A DNA stretch of 64,000 nt from Oceaniferula flava (GCF_016811075.1 NZ_JAFBGL010000010.1:62001-126000), one strand, 5' to 3'. Numbered from the stretch's first letter, positions 18,379-27,652 are shown. Made by a program: numbers and translations. The notes: generated by a model not told the origin, from the sequence alone.

Positions 18379-18984
18379 ATGTCTAAAACACTCTCTATCA
18401 AAGATGCGCAAGCAGCAAACATCAATGTGATCGAAGGTCACAAGGGTGACCAGGCTGTGCACGATCTCATCACCGCTTACCGCGCTAATCGCCGCAGCGG
18501 CACCGCTTGCACCAAGACCCGTGGTGAAGTCAAGGGCTCCAACAAGAAGCTCTGGAAACAAAAAGGCACCGGCCGCGCCCGTGCTGGCACCACCAAAAAC
18601 CCAGTTTGGCGTGGTGGTGGTATCGTTTTCGGTCCCCGTCCTCGCGACTACTCCAAAACCGTCAACAAGAACGTCCGTCGCCTCGCTCTGCGCAAGGTCC
18701 TCGGTGACTTGATCGCTGCTGAAAACGTGATCTCTGTCGATAGCTTCTCCATCGCTGACGGCAAAACCAAGTCCTTCGTTGCTGCTGTCAAAGGTTACTC
18801 CGAAGCCCGTAACGTGGTTGTTGTCGCTGAAAAGTTCGACGACAAAACCTACCTCGCCGGTCGCAACGTGCCAAACGTTCTGCTGATCACCGCATCTGAG
18901 ATGAACATCGAGCAGCTTCTGCGTGCCGATACCGTCATCATCGTTGAAGACGCATACGAAACCCTTGCTCGCCGCACCGCTTAA
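18379..18984 (+). CDS. rplD: 50S ribosomal protein uL4
   Basis: 201 aa. It lines the peptide exit tunnel and in E. coli also controls the S10 operon. The tunnel-loop sequence [30 protein letters not shown] is conserved, with no macrolide-resistance-type change that I can recognise. Spacer to rplC is 38 nt. Confidence 0.97.
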   Translation: MSKTLSIKDAQAANINVIEGHKGDQAVHDLITAYRANRRSGTACTKTRGEVKGSNKKLWKQKGTGRARAGTTKNPVWRGGGIVFGPRPRDYSKTVNKNVRRLALRKVLGDLIAAENVISVDSFSIADGKTKSFVAAVKGYSEARNVVVVAEKFDDKTYLAGRNVPNVLLITASEMNIEQLLRADTVIIVEDAYETLARRTA

Positions 18985-19021
18985 TCGCCTCCGGCCTCAC
19001 ATCTAACTAATTTTCATCACC

Positions 19022-19306
19022 ATGAAAGATATCTACCAGGTCATCGACACCGTTCTCATCAGCGAAAAAGCGACCCTTCTTCAGGAGGAGAACAACGAAT
19101 ACGTGTTCAAAGTCGACCGCAACGCCAACAAACTTGAAATCAAGCGTGCTATCGAGCAGCTCTTCGGCAAAAAAGTCGAGACTGTCCGCACCATGAACTG
19201 CAGTGGCAAGAAAAAGCGCGAGCGTCGTTCCGATGCTGGCCGCACCGCCAACTGGAAAAAAGCCATCGTCCGTCTGAAAGAGGGCGAGACACTTGATCTC
19301 GTCTAA
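19022..19306 (+). CDS. rplW: 50S ribosomal protein uL23
   Basis: 94 aa, within the family range. It sits at the exit of the peptide tunnel, where trigger factor and SRP dock. The order DTVLISEKATLLQEENNEYVFKVDRNANK and GKKVETVRTMNCSGKKKRERR matches. Leader CTAACTAATTTTCATCACC has no Shine-Dalgarno site. Confidence 0.96.
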   Translation: MKDIYQVIDTVLISEKATLLQEENNEYVFKVDRNANKLEIKRAIEQLFGKKVETVRTMNCSGKKKRERRSDAGRTANWKKAIVRLKEGETLDLV

Positions 19307-19373
19307 TCCCGTCAGACCGACACCTCAATTTCACAACGCTGAAAAACGATAACATCGAACCCAATAGCGAACC

Positions 19374-20213
19374 ATGCCTCTGAAAAAATTCAAACCAGTG
19401 ACACCTTCGAACCGCTACAAAGAGTGGCCAAGTTACGAAGAGATCACCAAAACAACCCCTGAAAAGAGCCTTACGCGTCCCCTCAAAAAGAGCGGTGGCC
19501 GTAACAACCAGGGCCGTATCACCTGTCGCCACAAAGGTGGTGGTCACAAACGCAAATACCGTCTCGTTGACTTCAAACGCAACAAGCAAGACGTGCCAGC
19601 AACCGTGATCAGCATCGAGTATGATCCCAACCGCACATGCCGCATTGCCCTCATTCAATACGAGGACGGTGTGAAAAGCTACATCCTCGCCCCTGTCGGC
19701 CTGGAAGTGGGTGCAACCGTGATCTCCAGCAACAGCGCCGCGCCAAAACCTGGCAACGCCATGACGCTGAACAACGTGCCACTGGGAACTGCCATTCACA
19801 ACATCGAGATGAGCCCCGGCACCGGTGGTAAGATCGCTCGTTCCGCTGGTCAGCAAGCCGTCCTTTCCAACCGTGAGGAAGGTGGCCACGCCTTGGTCAA
19901 AATGCCATCCGGCGAAATTCGTAAGTTCAACGGCAACTGCCTCTGCACCATCGGTCAGGTCGGTAACCGTGACCACATGAACGAAGTTTCCGGAAAAGCA
20001 GGCCGCAGCCGCTGGAAGGGCATTCGTCCTACCGTCCGCGGTATGTGCATGAACCCCGTCGATCACCCCAACGGTGGTGGTGAGGGTAAATCCAAGTCCG
20101 GTGGTGGTCGTCAGCACCTCACCTCTCCTTGGGGTCACACCAAAGGTCAGAAGACTCGCAAGAAATACAAGCCGAGTAACAAGTTCATCGTGTCCCGCCG
20201 CAAGAAGAAGTAG
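19374..20213 (+). CDS. rplB: 50S ribosomal protein uL2
   Basis: 279 aa. It contacts the peptidyl-transferase centre and inter-subunit bridge. The C-terminal signature [20 protein letters not shown] holds the conserved histidine important for activity, and the end is a basic tail ([20 protein letters not shown]). Long antisense frames over this gene are coding shadows. Confidence 0.98.
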   Translation: MPLKKFKPVTPSNRYKEWPSYEEITKTTPEKSLTRPLKKSGGRNNQGRITCRHKGGGHKRKYRLVDFKRNKQDVPATVISIEYDPNRTCRIALIQYEDGVKSYILAPVGLEVGATVISSNSAAPKPGNAMTLNNVPLGTAIHNIEMSPGTGGKIARSAGQQAVLSNREEGGHALVKMPSGEIRKFNGNCLCTIGQVGNRDHMNEVSGKAGRSRWKGIRPTVRGMCMNPVDHPNGGGEGKSKSGGGRQHLTSPWGHTKGQKTRKKYKPSNKFIVSRRKKK

Positions 20214-20256
20214 TAGCGCGAACCATCCATTACTAATCATCAATCATTAATTAACA

Positions 20257-20526
20257 ATGCCACGCTCACTCAAAAAAGGCCCATTTGTTGATCAGAAGCT
20301 TCTCGCTAAGATCGACGCCGCTGAAGCCAGCAAGGACAAAAAGCCCATCAAAACATGGAGCCGCAAGTCCGTCATTACTCCTGACTTCGTAGGTCACACC
20401 TTCCACGTCCACAACGGCAAGTCATTCGTGACCGTCTACGTGAACGAGAACATGGTCGGCCACAAGCTCGGTGAATTCTCACCAACACGTATCTTCAAGG
20501 CACACGGCGGTATCGGTAAGCGCTAA
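20257..20526 (+). CDS. rpsS: 30S ribosomal protein uS19
   Basis: 89 aa, head of the 30S subunit. [18 protein letters not shown] and the C-terminal [15 protein letters not shown] are typical. In most bacteria rplV follows at once; here a 750-bp gene for an exported protein lies between them. Confidence 0.98.
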   Translation: MPRSLKKGPFVDQKLLAKIDAAEASKDKKPIKTWSRKSVITPDFVGHTFHVHNGKSFVTVYVNENMVGHKLGEFSPTRIFKAHGGIGKR

Positions 20527-20570
20527 TCCGCTTTTCTGAACACACCGTCCACGTCCCACCCATTACCCGC

Positions 20571-21320
20571 ATGTCAGTCAACGCGCACATCACCTCAGCA
20601 CTCGCCGGAGTCCTTCTCCTCGGCGCTGGGGTTCCGTGCCAGGCGCAGGCGGGTCATGGTGCCGGGGCAGGGGACAAGGATCGCCAGATCCGCCTGCTGG
20701 AACGACAGCTTGATAAAGTCAAAAACCAGAACCTCGTATTATCACGTGACCTCGCCGTTTCCAAGAAACGTGAGGCCGAGCTCTCCAAGAGCGTGAACGA
20801 GCTTCGACTGCGTTTTGCCGCACTCGGCAATAACCTACTCAACGGTGGCGAGGATGCCATTCTCGAGGCGGTAAAAAATGCAGAAGTGCTCGATAAACGA
20901 AATTCTGCTACGGAAAAAGCCGTTCATAACTTGATGGCAAATTTGCGTGAATACCTACGCACAGCTATCACAGCGGACCCTGCAGCCAGGGTTCGTCTGG
21001 AAACTTCGATTAGAGAGCTTGACGCAGCCCTCGGTTTAAGGCAAAAGCCGCGCCCGCAGATTGCTCAAGGTAATCTGCAGCAAGCAAAAATCATCAGCAT
21101 CGACGCCGAAAGCGGACTGCTGGTTATTAATGCAGGTGAGAATCAGTCCGTTCGACGCGGCATGACTTTCGCCATATTGCGCGGTAACCGCAAGGTGGCC
21201 GAGGCAATCGTTGCTGAAACCCGCAAGGACTTCAGTGGCGTATTACCCACCGAGCTTGAAAATCCAAAAGACCAAATTCGCGCAGGCGACATTGCATCCA
21301 TACAAACCGAACAACGATAA
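20571..21320 (+). CDS. Exported coiled-coil protein inserted in the S10 operon
   Basis: 249 aa, no family that I recognise. It begins with a signal peptide (hydrophobic ITSALAGVLLLGAGV, likely cut near CQAQA). A long charged helical stretch follows (about 35-90, with heptad-like RLLERQLDKVKNQNLVLSRDL), then a helical middle. The C-terminal domain (about 170-249) reads AKIISIDAESGLLVINAGENQSVRRGMTF...RAGDIASI, a small beta-rich module also seen C-terminally in exported planctomycete and verrucomicrobial proteins. It has no ribosomal-protein features, yet sits in the same strand and rhythm between rpsS (44 nt) and rplV (39 nt), so it should be co-transcribed at high level. Its adenine-richer tail and its content do not look like an insertion-element gene. 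Confidence 0.85.
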   Translation: MSVNAHITSALAGVLLLGAGVPCQAQAGHGAGAGDKDRQIRLLERQLDKVKNQNLVLSRDLAVSKKREAELSKSVNELRLRFAALGNNLLNGGEDAILEAVKNAEVLDKRNSATEKAVHNLMANLREYLRTAITADPAARVRLETSIRELDAALGLRQKPRPQIAQGNLQQAKIISIDAESGLLVINAGENQSVRRGMTFAILRGNRKVAEAIVAETRKDFSGVLPTELENPKDQIRAGDIASIQTEQR

Positions 21321-21359
21321 ACCACTCACCTTCTCAACCCACCTTTAACCACTAGACCG

Positions 21360-21839
21360 ATGGAAGTTAAATCCACTTACAAATACGCCCGCATCTCGCC
21401 TAAGAAGGCTCGTGATGTTGCCCGTGCCATTCAAGGCATGCCCGTTTCAGACGCTCTCGATGCGCTTGCTTACACACCTCGTAAAGCAGCTGCGCTGATC
21501 GGCAAGACGCTGAAAAGCGCTGTCGCCAATGCTGAGAACAACCACGAGCTGATTGCTGATGACCTCACCGTCAAAGAAGCAACCGTGGGTGACGGTCCTA
21601 CTTTCAAGCGCTTCAAGCCACGTGCCCGCGGATCCGCAGGTGCTATCCGCAAGCGCACCAGCCACCTTTACATCATCCTCACCGATGAGGAGGAAATCCC
21701 TGAGCCACGTGAACGCTCATCCAAGCCGAAGAAACGCAGCGTCGTTGCCAAGCCTAAAGCTAAGAAAGAAGCAGCTCCTAAGAAAGAGGCCGCTCCTGTC
21801 GAAGCAGAAGAAGCCAAGGCAGAAGATGCCGCTGAGTAA
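21360..21839 (+). CDS. rplV: 50S ribosomal protein uL22 with long C-terminal tail
   Basis: 159 aa against about 110 in most bacteria. Residues 1-117 are the normal uL22 (YARISPKKARDVARAIQGMP, and the tunnel hairpin FKRFKPRARGSAGAIRKRTSHL). The extra 40 or so residues are low-complexity, first basic (KPKKRSVVAKPKAKKE) and then Ala/Glu-rich. The tail would protrude from the core fold; its role is unknown. Confidence 0.97.
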   Translation: MEVKSTYKYARISPKKARDVARAIQGMPVSDALDALAYTPRKAAALIGKTLKSAVANAENNHELIADDLTVKEATVGDGPTFKRFKPRARGSAGAIRKRTSHLYIILTDEEEIPEPRERSSKPKKRSVVAKPKAKKEAAPKKEAAPVEAEEAKAEDAAE

Positions 21840-21875
21840 TCGCCCGACTAAACAACTTCAAAAAAACATTACATC

Positions 21876-22580
21876 ATGGGCCAGAAAATCAATCCGATCT
21901 CGTTCCGTCTCGCCGTCTCCAAGGACTGGCGCTCCAAGTGGTATGCCACTGGTAACGACTACACCGATAAACTCCACGAGGACCTGAAGATCCGCAAATA
22001 CATCAAGAAGCGTCTTCACATGTCCGGTATCTCCAAAGTGGTTATCGAACGTGCATGGAACAGCGTGCGTGTCACCCTGTCCACTGCTCGTCCCGGTCTT
22101 GTGATCGGCCGTAAAGGATCCGAAATCGAAAAAATGACCAACGATCTCACCAAACTTTGCGGTGGTTCCCAGGTGAAAATCGACATTCTCGAAATCCGTA
22201 AGCCTGAGCTCGATGCTCAACTCGTTTGCGAAAACGTCGCCATCCAGCTTGAGCGTCGTATTGCTTTCCGCCGCGCCATGAAGCGTGCTATCCAGACCGC
22301 CATGGAATTCGGTGCCGAAGGTATCCGCATCCGTTGCGCCGGTCGTCTCGGAGGTGCAGACATCGCCCGTGCCGAGTGGTATCGCGAAGGCAAAGTGCCA
22401 CTTCAGACACTGCGTGTGCCAATCGACTACGGCTTTGCCGAAGCGAACACCGTTTACGGTATCATTGGCATCAAGACCTGGATCAATAAGAAGGAAGAAA
22501 CAGAACAACAAGGAGGCGGCGGTGGACGTCCTCGTGGTGGCCAACGCCGCGATCGTAACGACCGCAACAACAACCGCTAA
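21876..22580 (+). CDS. rpsC: 30S ribosomal protein uS3 with Gly/Arg-rich tail
   Basis: 234 aa. It lines the mRNA entry channel and has helicase activity together with S4 and S5. The KH domain motif [12 protein letters not shown] and C-terminal domain ([38 protein letters not shown]) are normal. The last 25 residues are unusual: a run of five Gly followed by [17 protein letters not shown], resembling RGG RNA-binding tails. Confidence 0.97.
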   Translation: MGQKINPISFRLAVSKDWRSKWYATGNDYTDKLHEDLKIRKYIKKRLHMSGISKVVIERAWNSVRVTLSTARPGLVIGRKGSEIEKMTNDLTKLCGGSQVKIDILEIRKPELDAQLVCENVAIQLERRIAFRRAMKRAIQTAMEFGAEGIRIRCAGRLGGADIARAEWYREGKVPLQTLRVPIDYGFAEANTVYGIIGIKTWINKKEETEQQGGGGGRPRGGQRRDRNDRNNNR

Positions 22581-22613
22581 TCGACGGTTCGCCCACAACC
22601 ATAACATTTAATT

Positions 22614-22620
22614 AGGAGGA
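22614..22620 (+). promoter_or_regulatory. Strong Shine-Dalgarno site of rplP
   Basis: AGGAGGA, 7 nt before the rplP ATG. It stands out because most other genes of this operon have no such site, and it indicates that the ribosome of this organism can use one. Confidence 0.8.
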
Positions 22621-22627
22621 AAATATC

Positions 22628-23047
22628 ATGCCATTAATGCCAAAAAGAGTGAAGTTCCGCAAGACTCAGCGCGGAAACCGCGGCGGAAACGCCCAACGCG
22701 GAAACACCGTATCATTCGGTGACTTCGGGCTGCAGTGCCTCGGACGCGGATGGATGACCAACCGTCAGATCGAAGCCTGTCGTGTTGCCATCAACCGTAA
22801 ACTCAAGCGTAAAGGAAAAGTCTGGATTCGTGTCTTCCCTCACAAATCCATCACCGGCCGTCCACCAGAAACTCGGATGGGTAAAGGTAAGGGTGCTGTG
22901 GAAGCATGGGTCGCTGTGATCCGCCCTGGAACCATGCTGTTCGAAGTCGGCGGTGTTTCAGAAACTGCTGCCAAAGGCGCACTCCGTCTCGCATCCTACA
23001 AGCTCGGCGTTCCTACCCGTTTCGTCGTCCGTGGAAACCACGGTTAA
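22628..23047 (+). CDS. rplP: 50S ribosomal protein uL16
   Basis: 139 aa. It binds near the A-site tRNA elbow and helps organise the 50S central protuberance. [20 protein letters not shown] and [21 protein letters not shown] are diagnostic; the Arg in the GRPPETRMG loop is hydroxylated in E. coli. It is the one gene in this operon with a full AGGAGG site. Confidence 0.97.
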   Translation: MPLMPKRVKFRKTQRGNRGGNAQRGNTVSFGDFGLQCLGRGWMTNRQIEACRVAINRKLKRKGKVWIRVFPHKSITGRPPETRMGKGKGAVEAWVAVIRPGTMLFEVGGVSETAAKGALRLASYKLGVPTRFVVRGNHG

Positions 23048-23088
23048 GAATTCAACGTTAAACATCAACAATTCAACATTCGAAAGCC

Positions 23089-23292
23089 ATGGCTCAGACA
23101 AAAATCTCAGAAATCCGCGAGCTCTCCACTGAGGAGCTCACCAGCAAGCTGCGTGACCTCAAGCAAGAGGCACTCAACCTCCGCCTGCAACAGGCGACAG
23201 GTCAGCTTGAGAACACCGCACGCCGCCGCCTCGTTCGTCGCGAGACCGCTCGTGTGCAAACCATCCTCAAGCAACGCGCACAACAGGCGTAA
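23089..23292 (+). CDS. rpmC: 50S ribosomal protein uL29
   Basis: 67 aa two-helix protein near the tunnel exit. [34 protein letters not shown] and the ending [14 protein letters not shown] are typical. The 41-nt spacer before it is A/C-rich without a ribosome-binding site. Confidence 0.96.
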   Translation: MAQTKISEIRELSTEELTSKLRDLKQEALNLRLQQATGQLENTARRRLVRRETARVQTILKQRAQQA

Positions 23293-23328
23293 CTAGGATA
23301 CTAGCAACCCACATAACATTCAAATCTC

Positions 23329-23595
23329 ATGAGCGAATCAAACACTCAAGCAGCCGGTCTCCGCAAGACCCGTGTTGGCATCGTTGTCTCCACATCCATG
23401 GATAAAACCATCGTTGTTGAATACACCAACCGTGTGCCGCACCCACGTTTCAAGAAGATCATCAAACGATCCAAGAAATTCTACGCACACGATGAAAAAG
23501 GCGAAGCCGCCGTTGGCGACAAAGTCAGCATCATCGAGACCAAGCCTATTTCCAAGAAGAAGTGCTGGAAACTCCAGGAGGTCCTCAGCCACTAG
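23329..23595 (+). CDS. rpsQ: 30S ribosomal protein uS17
   Basis: 88 aa OB-fold protein that binds 16S rRNA early in assembly. RKTRVGIVVSTSMDKTIVVEYTNRVPHPRF and VGDKVSIIETKPISKKKCW are present. A 76-nt spacer with a small perfect hairpin separates it from rplN. Confidence 0.97.
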   Translation: MSESNTQAAGLRKTRVGIVVSTSMDKTIVVEYTNRVPHPRFKKIIKRSKKFYAHDEKGEAAVGDKVSIIETKPISKKKCWKLQEVLSH

Positions 23596-23608
23596 TCTTC
23601 TCTGTCAA

Positions 23609-23625
23609 TGCCGCCCTGGGCGGCA
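23609..23625 (+). promoter_or_regulatory. Hairpin between rpsQ and rplN
   Basis: TGCCGCC-CTG-GGCGGCA, a perfect 7-bp stem with 3-nt loop and no T run, at the junction where S10-block genes end and spc-block genes begin. It could be a processing or control site; no function shown. Confidence 0.4.
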
Positions 23626-23671
23626 CTGGTCACCCACTCACTAACAACCATTTCCCAATACCTATTCTGCT

Positions 23672-24037
23672 ATGATCCAGATGGAATCCAAAGTTCAAAT
23701 TGCCGATAACACCGGCGCTCGCGTCGCCAAGATGATTGGCGTCATCGGCAAGCGCACCAAGGTGGCTCGCGTCGGCGATGTTATCACCGCCCACGTGCGT
23801 GAAGCTATCCCAACCGCCAGCATCAAAAAAGGTGAGGTCGTCAAGGCCGTGGTCGTGCGCTCCGCCTACCCAGTCCGCCGCGCGGATGGTTCAGTGCTTC
23901 GTTTCGACTCTAACGCTATTGTCATCATCGACAAGGACGGTAACCCCAAGGGCACTCGTATCTTCGGACCCGTTGCTCGTGAACTCCGTGAGAAGCGTTA
24001 CATGAAGATCGTCTCCCTCGCACCGGAAGTTCTCTAA
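23672..24037 (+). CDS. rplN: 50S ribosomal protein uL14
   Basis: 121 aa, normal length. It forms an inter-subunit bridge and is the dock of the silencing factor Rsf[27 protein letters not shown] and the C-terminal [27 protein letters not shown] match. It is the first gene of the spc block. Confidence 0.97.
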   Translation: MIQMESKVQIADNTGARVAKMIGVIGKRTKVARVGDVITAHVREAIPTASIKKGEVVKAVVVRSAYPVRRADGSVLRFDSNAIVIIDKDGNPKGTRIFGPVARELREKRYMKIVSLAPEVL

Positions 24038-24075
24038 TTTCCCTAAGCAATCTAATCTTTAACATTCAAAAGACC

Positions 24076-24303
24076 ATGAGAATCAAGACCCACGTCGCAA
24101 AAGGCGACACCGTCGAAGTCATCGCCGGTAACCACAAAGGCAAGCAGGGAACCGTGCTTTCCGTTAATGCCGCCAAAGGCCAGGTCGTCGTCGAAGGCGC
24201 CCGCGTCATCAAGAAGGCCATCCGCAAGTCTGAAGAAAATCCAGACGGCGGCATCCTCGAACAAGACGGCCCAATCGCCATCTCCAACGTAAAAAAAATC
24301 TAA
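24076..24303 (+). CDS. rplX: 50S ribosomal protein uL24 (short form)
   Basis: 75 aa, shorter than the usual 100 or so. The KOW motif ([21 protein letters not shown]) and [21 protein letters not shown] are intact. What is missing is the C-terminal extension. uL24 is an assembly initiator near the tunnel exit. Confidence 0.95.
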   Translation: MRIKTHVAKGDTVEVIAGNHKGKQGTVLSVNAAKGQVVVEGARVIKKAIRKSEENPDGGILEQDGPIAISNVKKI

Positions 24304-24304
24304 C

Positions 24305-24365
24305 CTGAGAAGAGGTAACTCATCTCTTCTGTTATTAACCATTTAAGAGCTCACAAGGCTCTTTT
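24305..24365 (+). promoter_or_regulatory. Two hairpins in the rplX-rplE spacer
   Basis: AGAAGAG/CTCTTCT around a 9-nt loop (about 24308-24330), then AAGAGC/GCTCTT followed by TT (24345-24365). At 107 nt this is the longest spacer inside the rpsQ-rplO stretch. In E. coli ribosomal protein S8 represses the spc operon by binding near the rplE start, so this is the right place for such a control element or an attenuator. The link is inference. Confidence 0.4.
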
Positions 24366-24410
24366 CCACCGCGCTTAAGCGACCCAATAACAATAAGCTG
24401 ACCCGCAACC

Positions 24411-24980
24411 ATGACACCTACACTACTAACATACTACAAGGATAAGGTAGTCCCGGCTCTGACTAAAGAGCACGACTACAAAAACCCGCATCAAGTGCCA
24501 GCACTTGAGAAAATCGTCGTCACCACCCACGTTGGATCTGCATCCGACCGTAAACAAGCTGTGGAAGACGCCATCGAAGACATCTCCAAGATCACCGGCC
24601 AGAAGCCTAGCATCTCCTACGCCCGTAAGAGTGTTGCGAACTTCAAAGTGCGCGAAGGTGAAGCTGTGGGTGCTCGCGTTACCCTTCGCGGTAGCCACAT
24701 GTGGGAATTCCTTGACCGCTTTATCAACATCACCGCTCCGAACATTCGTGACTTCCGCGGAATTTCACCCAAGAGCTTTGATGGCCGTGGCAACTACGCT
24801 GTAGGTATCAACGATCAATCGATCTTCCCTGAAATCGAGCTCGACCAAATCAAACGTCAGCTCGGATTCGACCTCATTTTTGTCACCACCGCCAATACCG
24901 ACGATGAAGGCCGCGCGCTGCTCAAAGCGCTTGGAATGCCTTATCGTGAAAACAAGAAAAACGACGACGAAGCTGCTTAA
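24411..24980 (+). CDS. rplE: 50S ribosomal protein uL5
   Basis: 189 aa. It binds 5S rRNA and contacts P-site tRNA. The family features are VPALEKIVVTTHVGSAS, GQKPSISYARKSVANFKVREG and RDFRGISPKSFDGRGNYAVGI. The gene for uS14 (rpsN), normally next, is missing: rpsH starts 44 nt later. Confidence 0.97.
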   Translation: MTPTLLTYYKDKVVPALTKEHDYKNPHQVPALEKIVVTTHVGSASDRKQAVEDAIEDISKITGQKPSISYARKSVANFKVREGEAVGARVTLRGSHMWEFLDRFINITAPNIRDFRGISPKSFDGRGNYAVGINDQSIFPEIELDQIKRQLGFDLIFVTTANTDDEGRALLKALGMPYRENKKNDDEAA

Positions 24981-25024
24981 TCAGTGGATCGCAAATCATA
25001 ACCATCTAACGAATTACAAGCACT

Positions 25025-25426
25025 ATGGCAGTTTTAAGTGACCCCATTTCTGACTTTCTCACCCGTCTCAAGAACGCATCACGCGCAAGCAATGAGTTCT
25101 TCACCGCTCCTCATTCCAAAACCAAGGAAGCCATCGCCAAGATCCTCGAAGACGAAGGCTACATCTGGAACTACGAGGTAAGCACCGACGGCAAGTTCAA
25201 AGAACTCAAAGTCAAAGTCAAATACTCCGATAACGGCACTCCCGTTCTCACGGATGTGAAGCGCGTTTCCAAACCTGGAATTCGCCGCTATGTTGGTGCA
25301 GGAGAAATCCCGCGTGTCCTCAATGGCCTCGGCATCTCTATCGTCTCCACCTCCAAAGGACTGAAGACAGGAACGCATGCCCGTAAGGAAAAACTCGGCG
25401 GCGAACTGCTCGCATTCGTCTGGTAA
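25025..25426 (+). CDS. rpsH: 30S ribosomal protein uS8
   Basis: 133 aa. It binds helix 21 of 16S rRNA, and in E. coli it is the spc-operon repressor. It shows SDPISDFLTRLKNASRA, and the C-terminal LNGLGISIVSTSKGLKTGTHARKEKLGGELLAFVW, the rRNA-binding end. It directly follows rplE. Confidence 0.97.
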   Translation: MAVLSDPISDFLTRLKNASRASNEFFTAPHSKTKEAIAKILEDEGYIWNYEVSTDGKFKELKVKVKYSDNGTPVLTDVKRVSKPGIRRYVGAGEIPRVLNGLGISIVSTSKGLKTGTHARKEKLGGELLAFVW

Positions 25427-25471
25427 TCACCGCAAGTTTAACAACCTATTTAACCAAAGAAGGATAACACC

Positions 25472-26011
25472 ATGTCACGTATTGGATTAAAAACCATCTC
25501 TCTGCCAGAGAAAGTCAGCATCAAGTCTGACAATGCTGGCACCGTCACCGTCGAAGGCCCCAAGGGCAAACTTGAGTGGACCATGCCAAAAGGCATCACC
25601 CTCGAGGAAGAAAGTGGCACCGTCACCGTGAAGCGCAACAGTGAGCACCGCGTGGTGCGCGCACTCCACGGCACATCACGCAGCTTGATCAGCAACATGA
25701 TCGAGGGCGTTAGCAATGGCTTCGTCAAGCAACTTGAAATTCAGGGCGTCGGTTTCCGTGCGGCTGTGAAAGGCAAGGACCTCGACCTCAGCCTCGGTAA
25801 GTCACACCCGATTCTTCACCCTATCCCCGAGGGCCTCACCGTCACCGTGGACCAGAACACCAACATTAAGGTGGAGGGAATCGATAAGCAACTCGTCGGT
25901 CAGTTCGCCGCAGAAGTTCGCCGTTACTATCCACCAGAGCCGTTCAAAGGCAAGGGTGTCCGTTACGTCGGTGAGCGCGTTCGCCGTAAAGCTGGTAAGA
26001 GCGTCCAGTAA
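25472..26011 (+). CDS. rplF: 50S ribosomal protein uL6
   Basis: 179 aa, two duplicated domains. It lies near the sarcin-ricin loop. GLKTISLPEKVSI at the N-terminus and the C-terminal PPEPFKGKGVRYVGERVRRKAGK are diagnostic. AAGAAGGA about 8 nt before the ATG is one of the few purine-rich ribosome-binding sites in the operon. Confidence 0.97.
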   Translation: MSRIGLKTISLPEKVSIKSDNAGTVTVEGPKGKLEWTMPKGITLEEESGTVTVKRNSEHRVVRALHGTSRSLISNMIEGVSNGFVKQLEIQGVGFRAAVKGKDLDLSLGKSHPILHPIPEGLTVTVDQNTNIKVEGIDKQLVGQFAAEVRRYYPPEPFKGKGVRYVGERVRRKAGKSVQ

Positions 26012-26054
26012 GCTCAGTGCCTTAACTACTAACTACTAACTAATTTAGAAACTA

Positions 26055-26411
26055 ATGAGCACTCTCAATCGTAAAGAAGTTCGCAAGCGCATTCACCGCC
26101 GCATCCGTAAGAAGGTGTCCGGCACTGCAACTTGCCCACGTCTCGCTGTCAGCTATTCCAACCAGCACATCTACGCCCAGGTCATTGATGACGTAGCCGG
26201 TAACACACTCTGTGCCGCCTCCAGCATCGACAAAGGCATTGAAAAGGCAGCCTCCAACCAAGAAACTGCCTCCAAGGTCGGTGAACTCGTCGCCAAGCGC
26301 GCCAAGGAAGCCAACATTGAAAAGGTAGTCTTCGATCGCGGTGGCCACCTCTACCACGGTAAAATCAAAGCCCTCGCAGACGCCGCCCGTGAAGCCGGCC
26401 TTCAATTCTAA
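26055..26411 (+). CDS. rplR: 50S ribosomal protein uL18
   Basis: 118 aa. It binds 5S rRNA in the central protuberance. [18 protein letters not shown] and [27 protein letters not shown] are typical. The leader consists of repeated ACTAACTA units ending in TTTAGAAACTA, a very low-G context without Shine-Dalgarno. Confidence 0.97.
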   Translation: MSTLNRKEVRKRIHRRIRKKVSGTATCPRLAVSYSNQHIYAQVIDDVAGNTLCAASSIDKGIEKAASNQETASKVGELVAKRAKEANIEKVVFDRGGHLYHGKIKALADAAREAGLQF

Positions 26412-26425
26412 CCCATTTATCTATC

Positions 26426-27118
26426 ATGTCTGATAACACAGAAAAAAGTGCACCTAAAGCAGCCGAAGTTGAGGCTAAGCCAACCAATGAAGCTGCACCA
26501 GCTGCCAGCGCTACTCCAGCGGCAGCAGCTGAAGCTCCTAAAGCCGACGAACGCCGTGGCGGTCGTGGTGGACAAGGTGGCCGTGGCGGTCGCCGTGAGC
26601 GCCCACAGCGCCAGGCTCCTCCCAAGCCAATGACCGACGACGGTAAAGAGCTGCACGAGAAGGTGGTCTTCATCAACCGTTGTGCCAAGGTGGTCAAAGG
26701 TGGACGTCGTTTCAGTTTCTCCGCCCTCATGGTTTCCGGTGATAAGGAAGGCCGCGTAGGTGTTGGATTCGGTAAAGCCCAAGAGGTGATCGAATGCATC
26801 CGCAAGGGGGGGCAAGACGCCAAGAACTCACTGCAGCGTGTGAAGCTGGTTAACGGAACCATCCCGCACGAAGTGCAAGCTGAGCACGGTGGTGGTGTTG
26901 TTCTTCTCAAGCCAGCCTGCCCCGGAACCGGTATTATTGCCGGTGGTGGTGTGCGCGCCGTTTGTGAAGCCGTCGGTATCACGGATGTGCTTGGTAAGAG
27001 CCTCGGCTCCAACAACCACGCCAACGTTGTCAAGGCCACCATCAAGGCCCTCTCCCAGCTGCGCACTCGTGAGGACGTCCTCGCTAGCCGTGGCAAACAA
27101 GTCAAAGAGTCCCTCTAG
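26426..27118 (+). CDS. rpsE: 30S ribosomal protein uS5 with N-terminal Ala/RGG extension
   Basis: 230 aa against about 166 in E. coli. The uS5 core starts near residue 72 ([24 protein letters not shown]) and has [14 protein letters not shown] and the C-terminal domain [19 protein letters not shown]. The extra N-terminal 70 residues are Ala/Glu/Pro-rich and then [20 protein letters not shown], an RGG-like RNA-binding tract. uS5 sits at the mRNA entry channel beside uS3. rpmD (uL30), usually next, is absent; rplO starts 44 nt later. Spacing to rplR is only 14 nt. Confidence 0.97.
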   Translation: MSDNTEKSAPKAAEVEAKPTNEAAPAASATPAAAAEAPKADERRGGRGGQGGRGGRRERPQRQAPPKPMTDDGKELHEKVVFINRCAKVVKGGRRFSFSALMVSGDKEGRVGVGFGKAQEVIECIRKGGQDAKNSLQRVKLVNGTIPHEVQAEHGGGVVLLKPACPGTGIIAGGGVRAVCEAVGITDVLGKSLGSNNHANVVKATIKALSQLRTREDVLASRGKQVKESL

Positions 27119-27162
27119 GTGATTCTCCAAACTTCCAACTGAATACTTCAAACTAATCTATC

Positions 27163-27612
27163 ATGAATTTGCACAATCTTAAACCACGCCCCGGTGCCAA
27201 GCACCGTGTTAAGCGTCTCGGTTGCGGCGAGAGCTCCGGCCTCGGCAAGACTTCCGGTCGTGGCCACAAGGGTCAGAAGTCCCGCTCCGGCGGTGGCGTT
27301 CGCCCCGGCTTCGAAGGTGGTCAGATGCCACTTCACCGTCGTCTTCCAAAGCGCGGTTTCAACAACACTCGTTTCCAAGACAAGATCGCAGTCGTCAACG
27401 TAGGATCACTCGATGATCGTTTCGAAGACGGTGCGACAGTCACCATGGAGTCGCTGAAAGAGGCACGCCTGGTCAAAGGCACCTACGTCACCGTGAAAGT
27501 TCTCGGTGAAGGAGATCTCTCCAAAAAACTCACTGTGGAAGGCTGCAAGGTCAGCTCCTCCGCGAAGGAGAAGATCGAAAAAGCTGGCGGATCCGTCGTA
27601 GAAGCCAGCTAA
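27163..27612 (+). CDS. rplO: 50S ribosomal protein uL15
   Basis: 149 aa, late-assembly protein. [37 protein letters not shown] and [15 protein letters not shown] are typical. It follows rpsE without rpmD between them. A 176-nt spacer with hairpins separates it from secY. Confidence 0.97.
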   Translation: MNLHNLKPRPGAKHRVKRLGCGESSGLGKTSGRGHKGQKSRSGGGVRPGFEGGQMPLHRRLPKRGFNNTRFQDKIAVVNVGSLDDRFEDGATVTMESLKEARLVKGTYVTVKVLGEGDLSKKLTVEGCKVSSSAKEKIEKAGGSVVEAS

Positions 27613-27652
27613 TTCAGCAACGTGCTTCGCGAAATGAAATAACTGCTATTTT

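Noticed and set aside
19149-20243. 364-codon antisense frame over rplW-rplB
   Set aside because: Spans two ribosomal genes on the other strand with low-complexity Thr/Val text.
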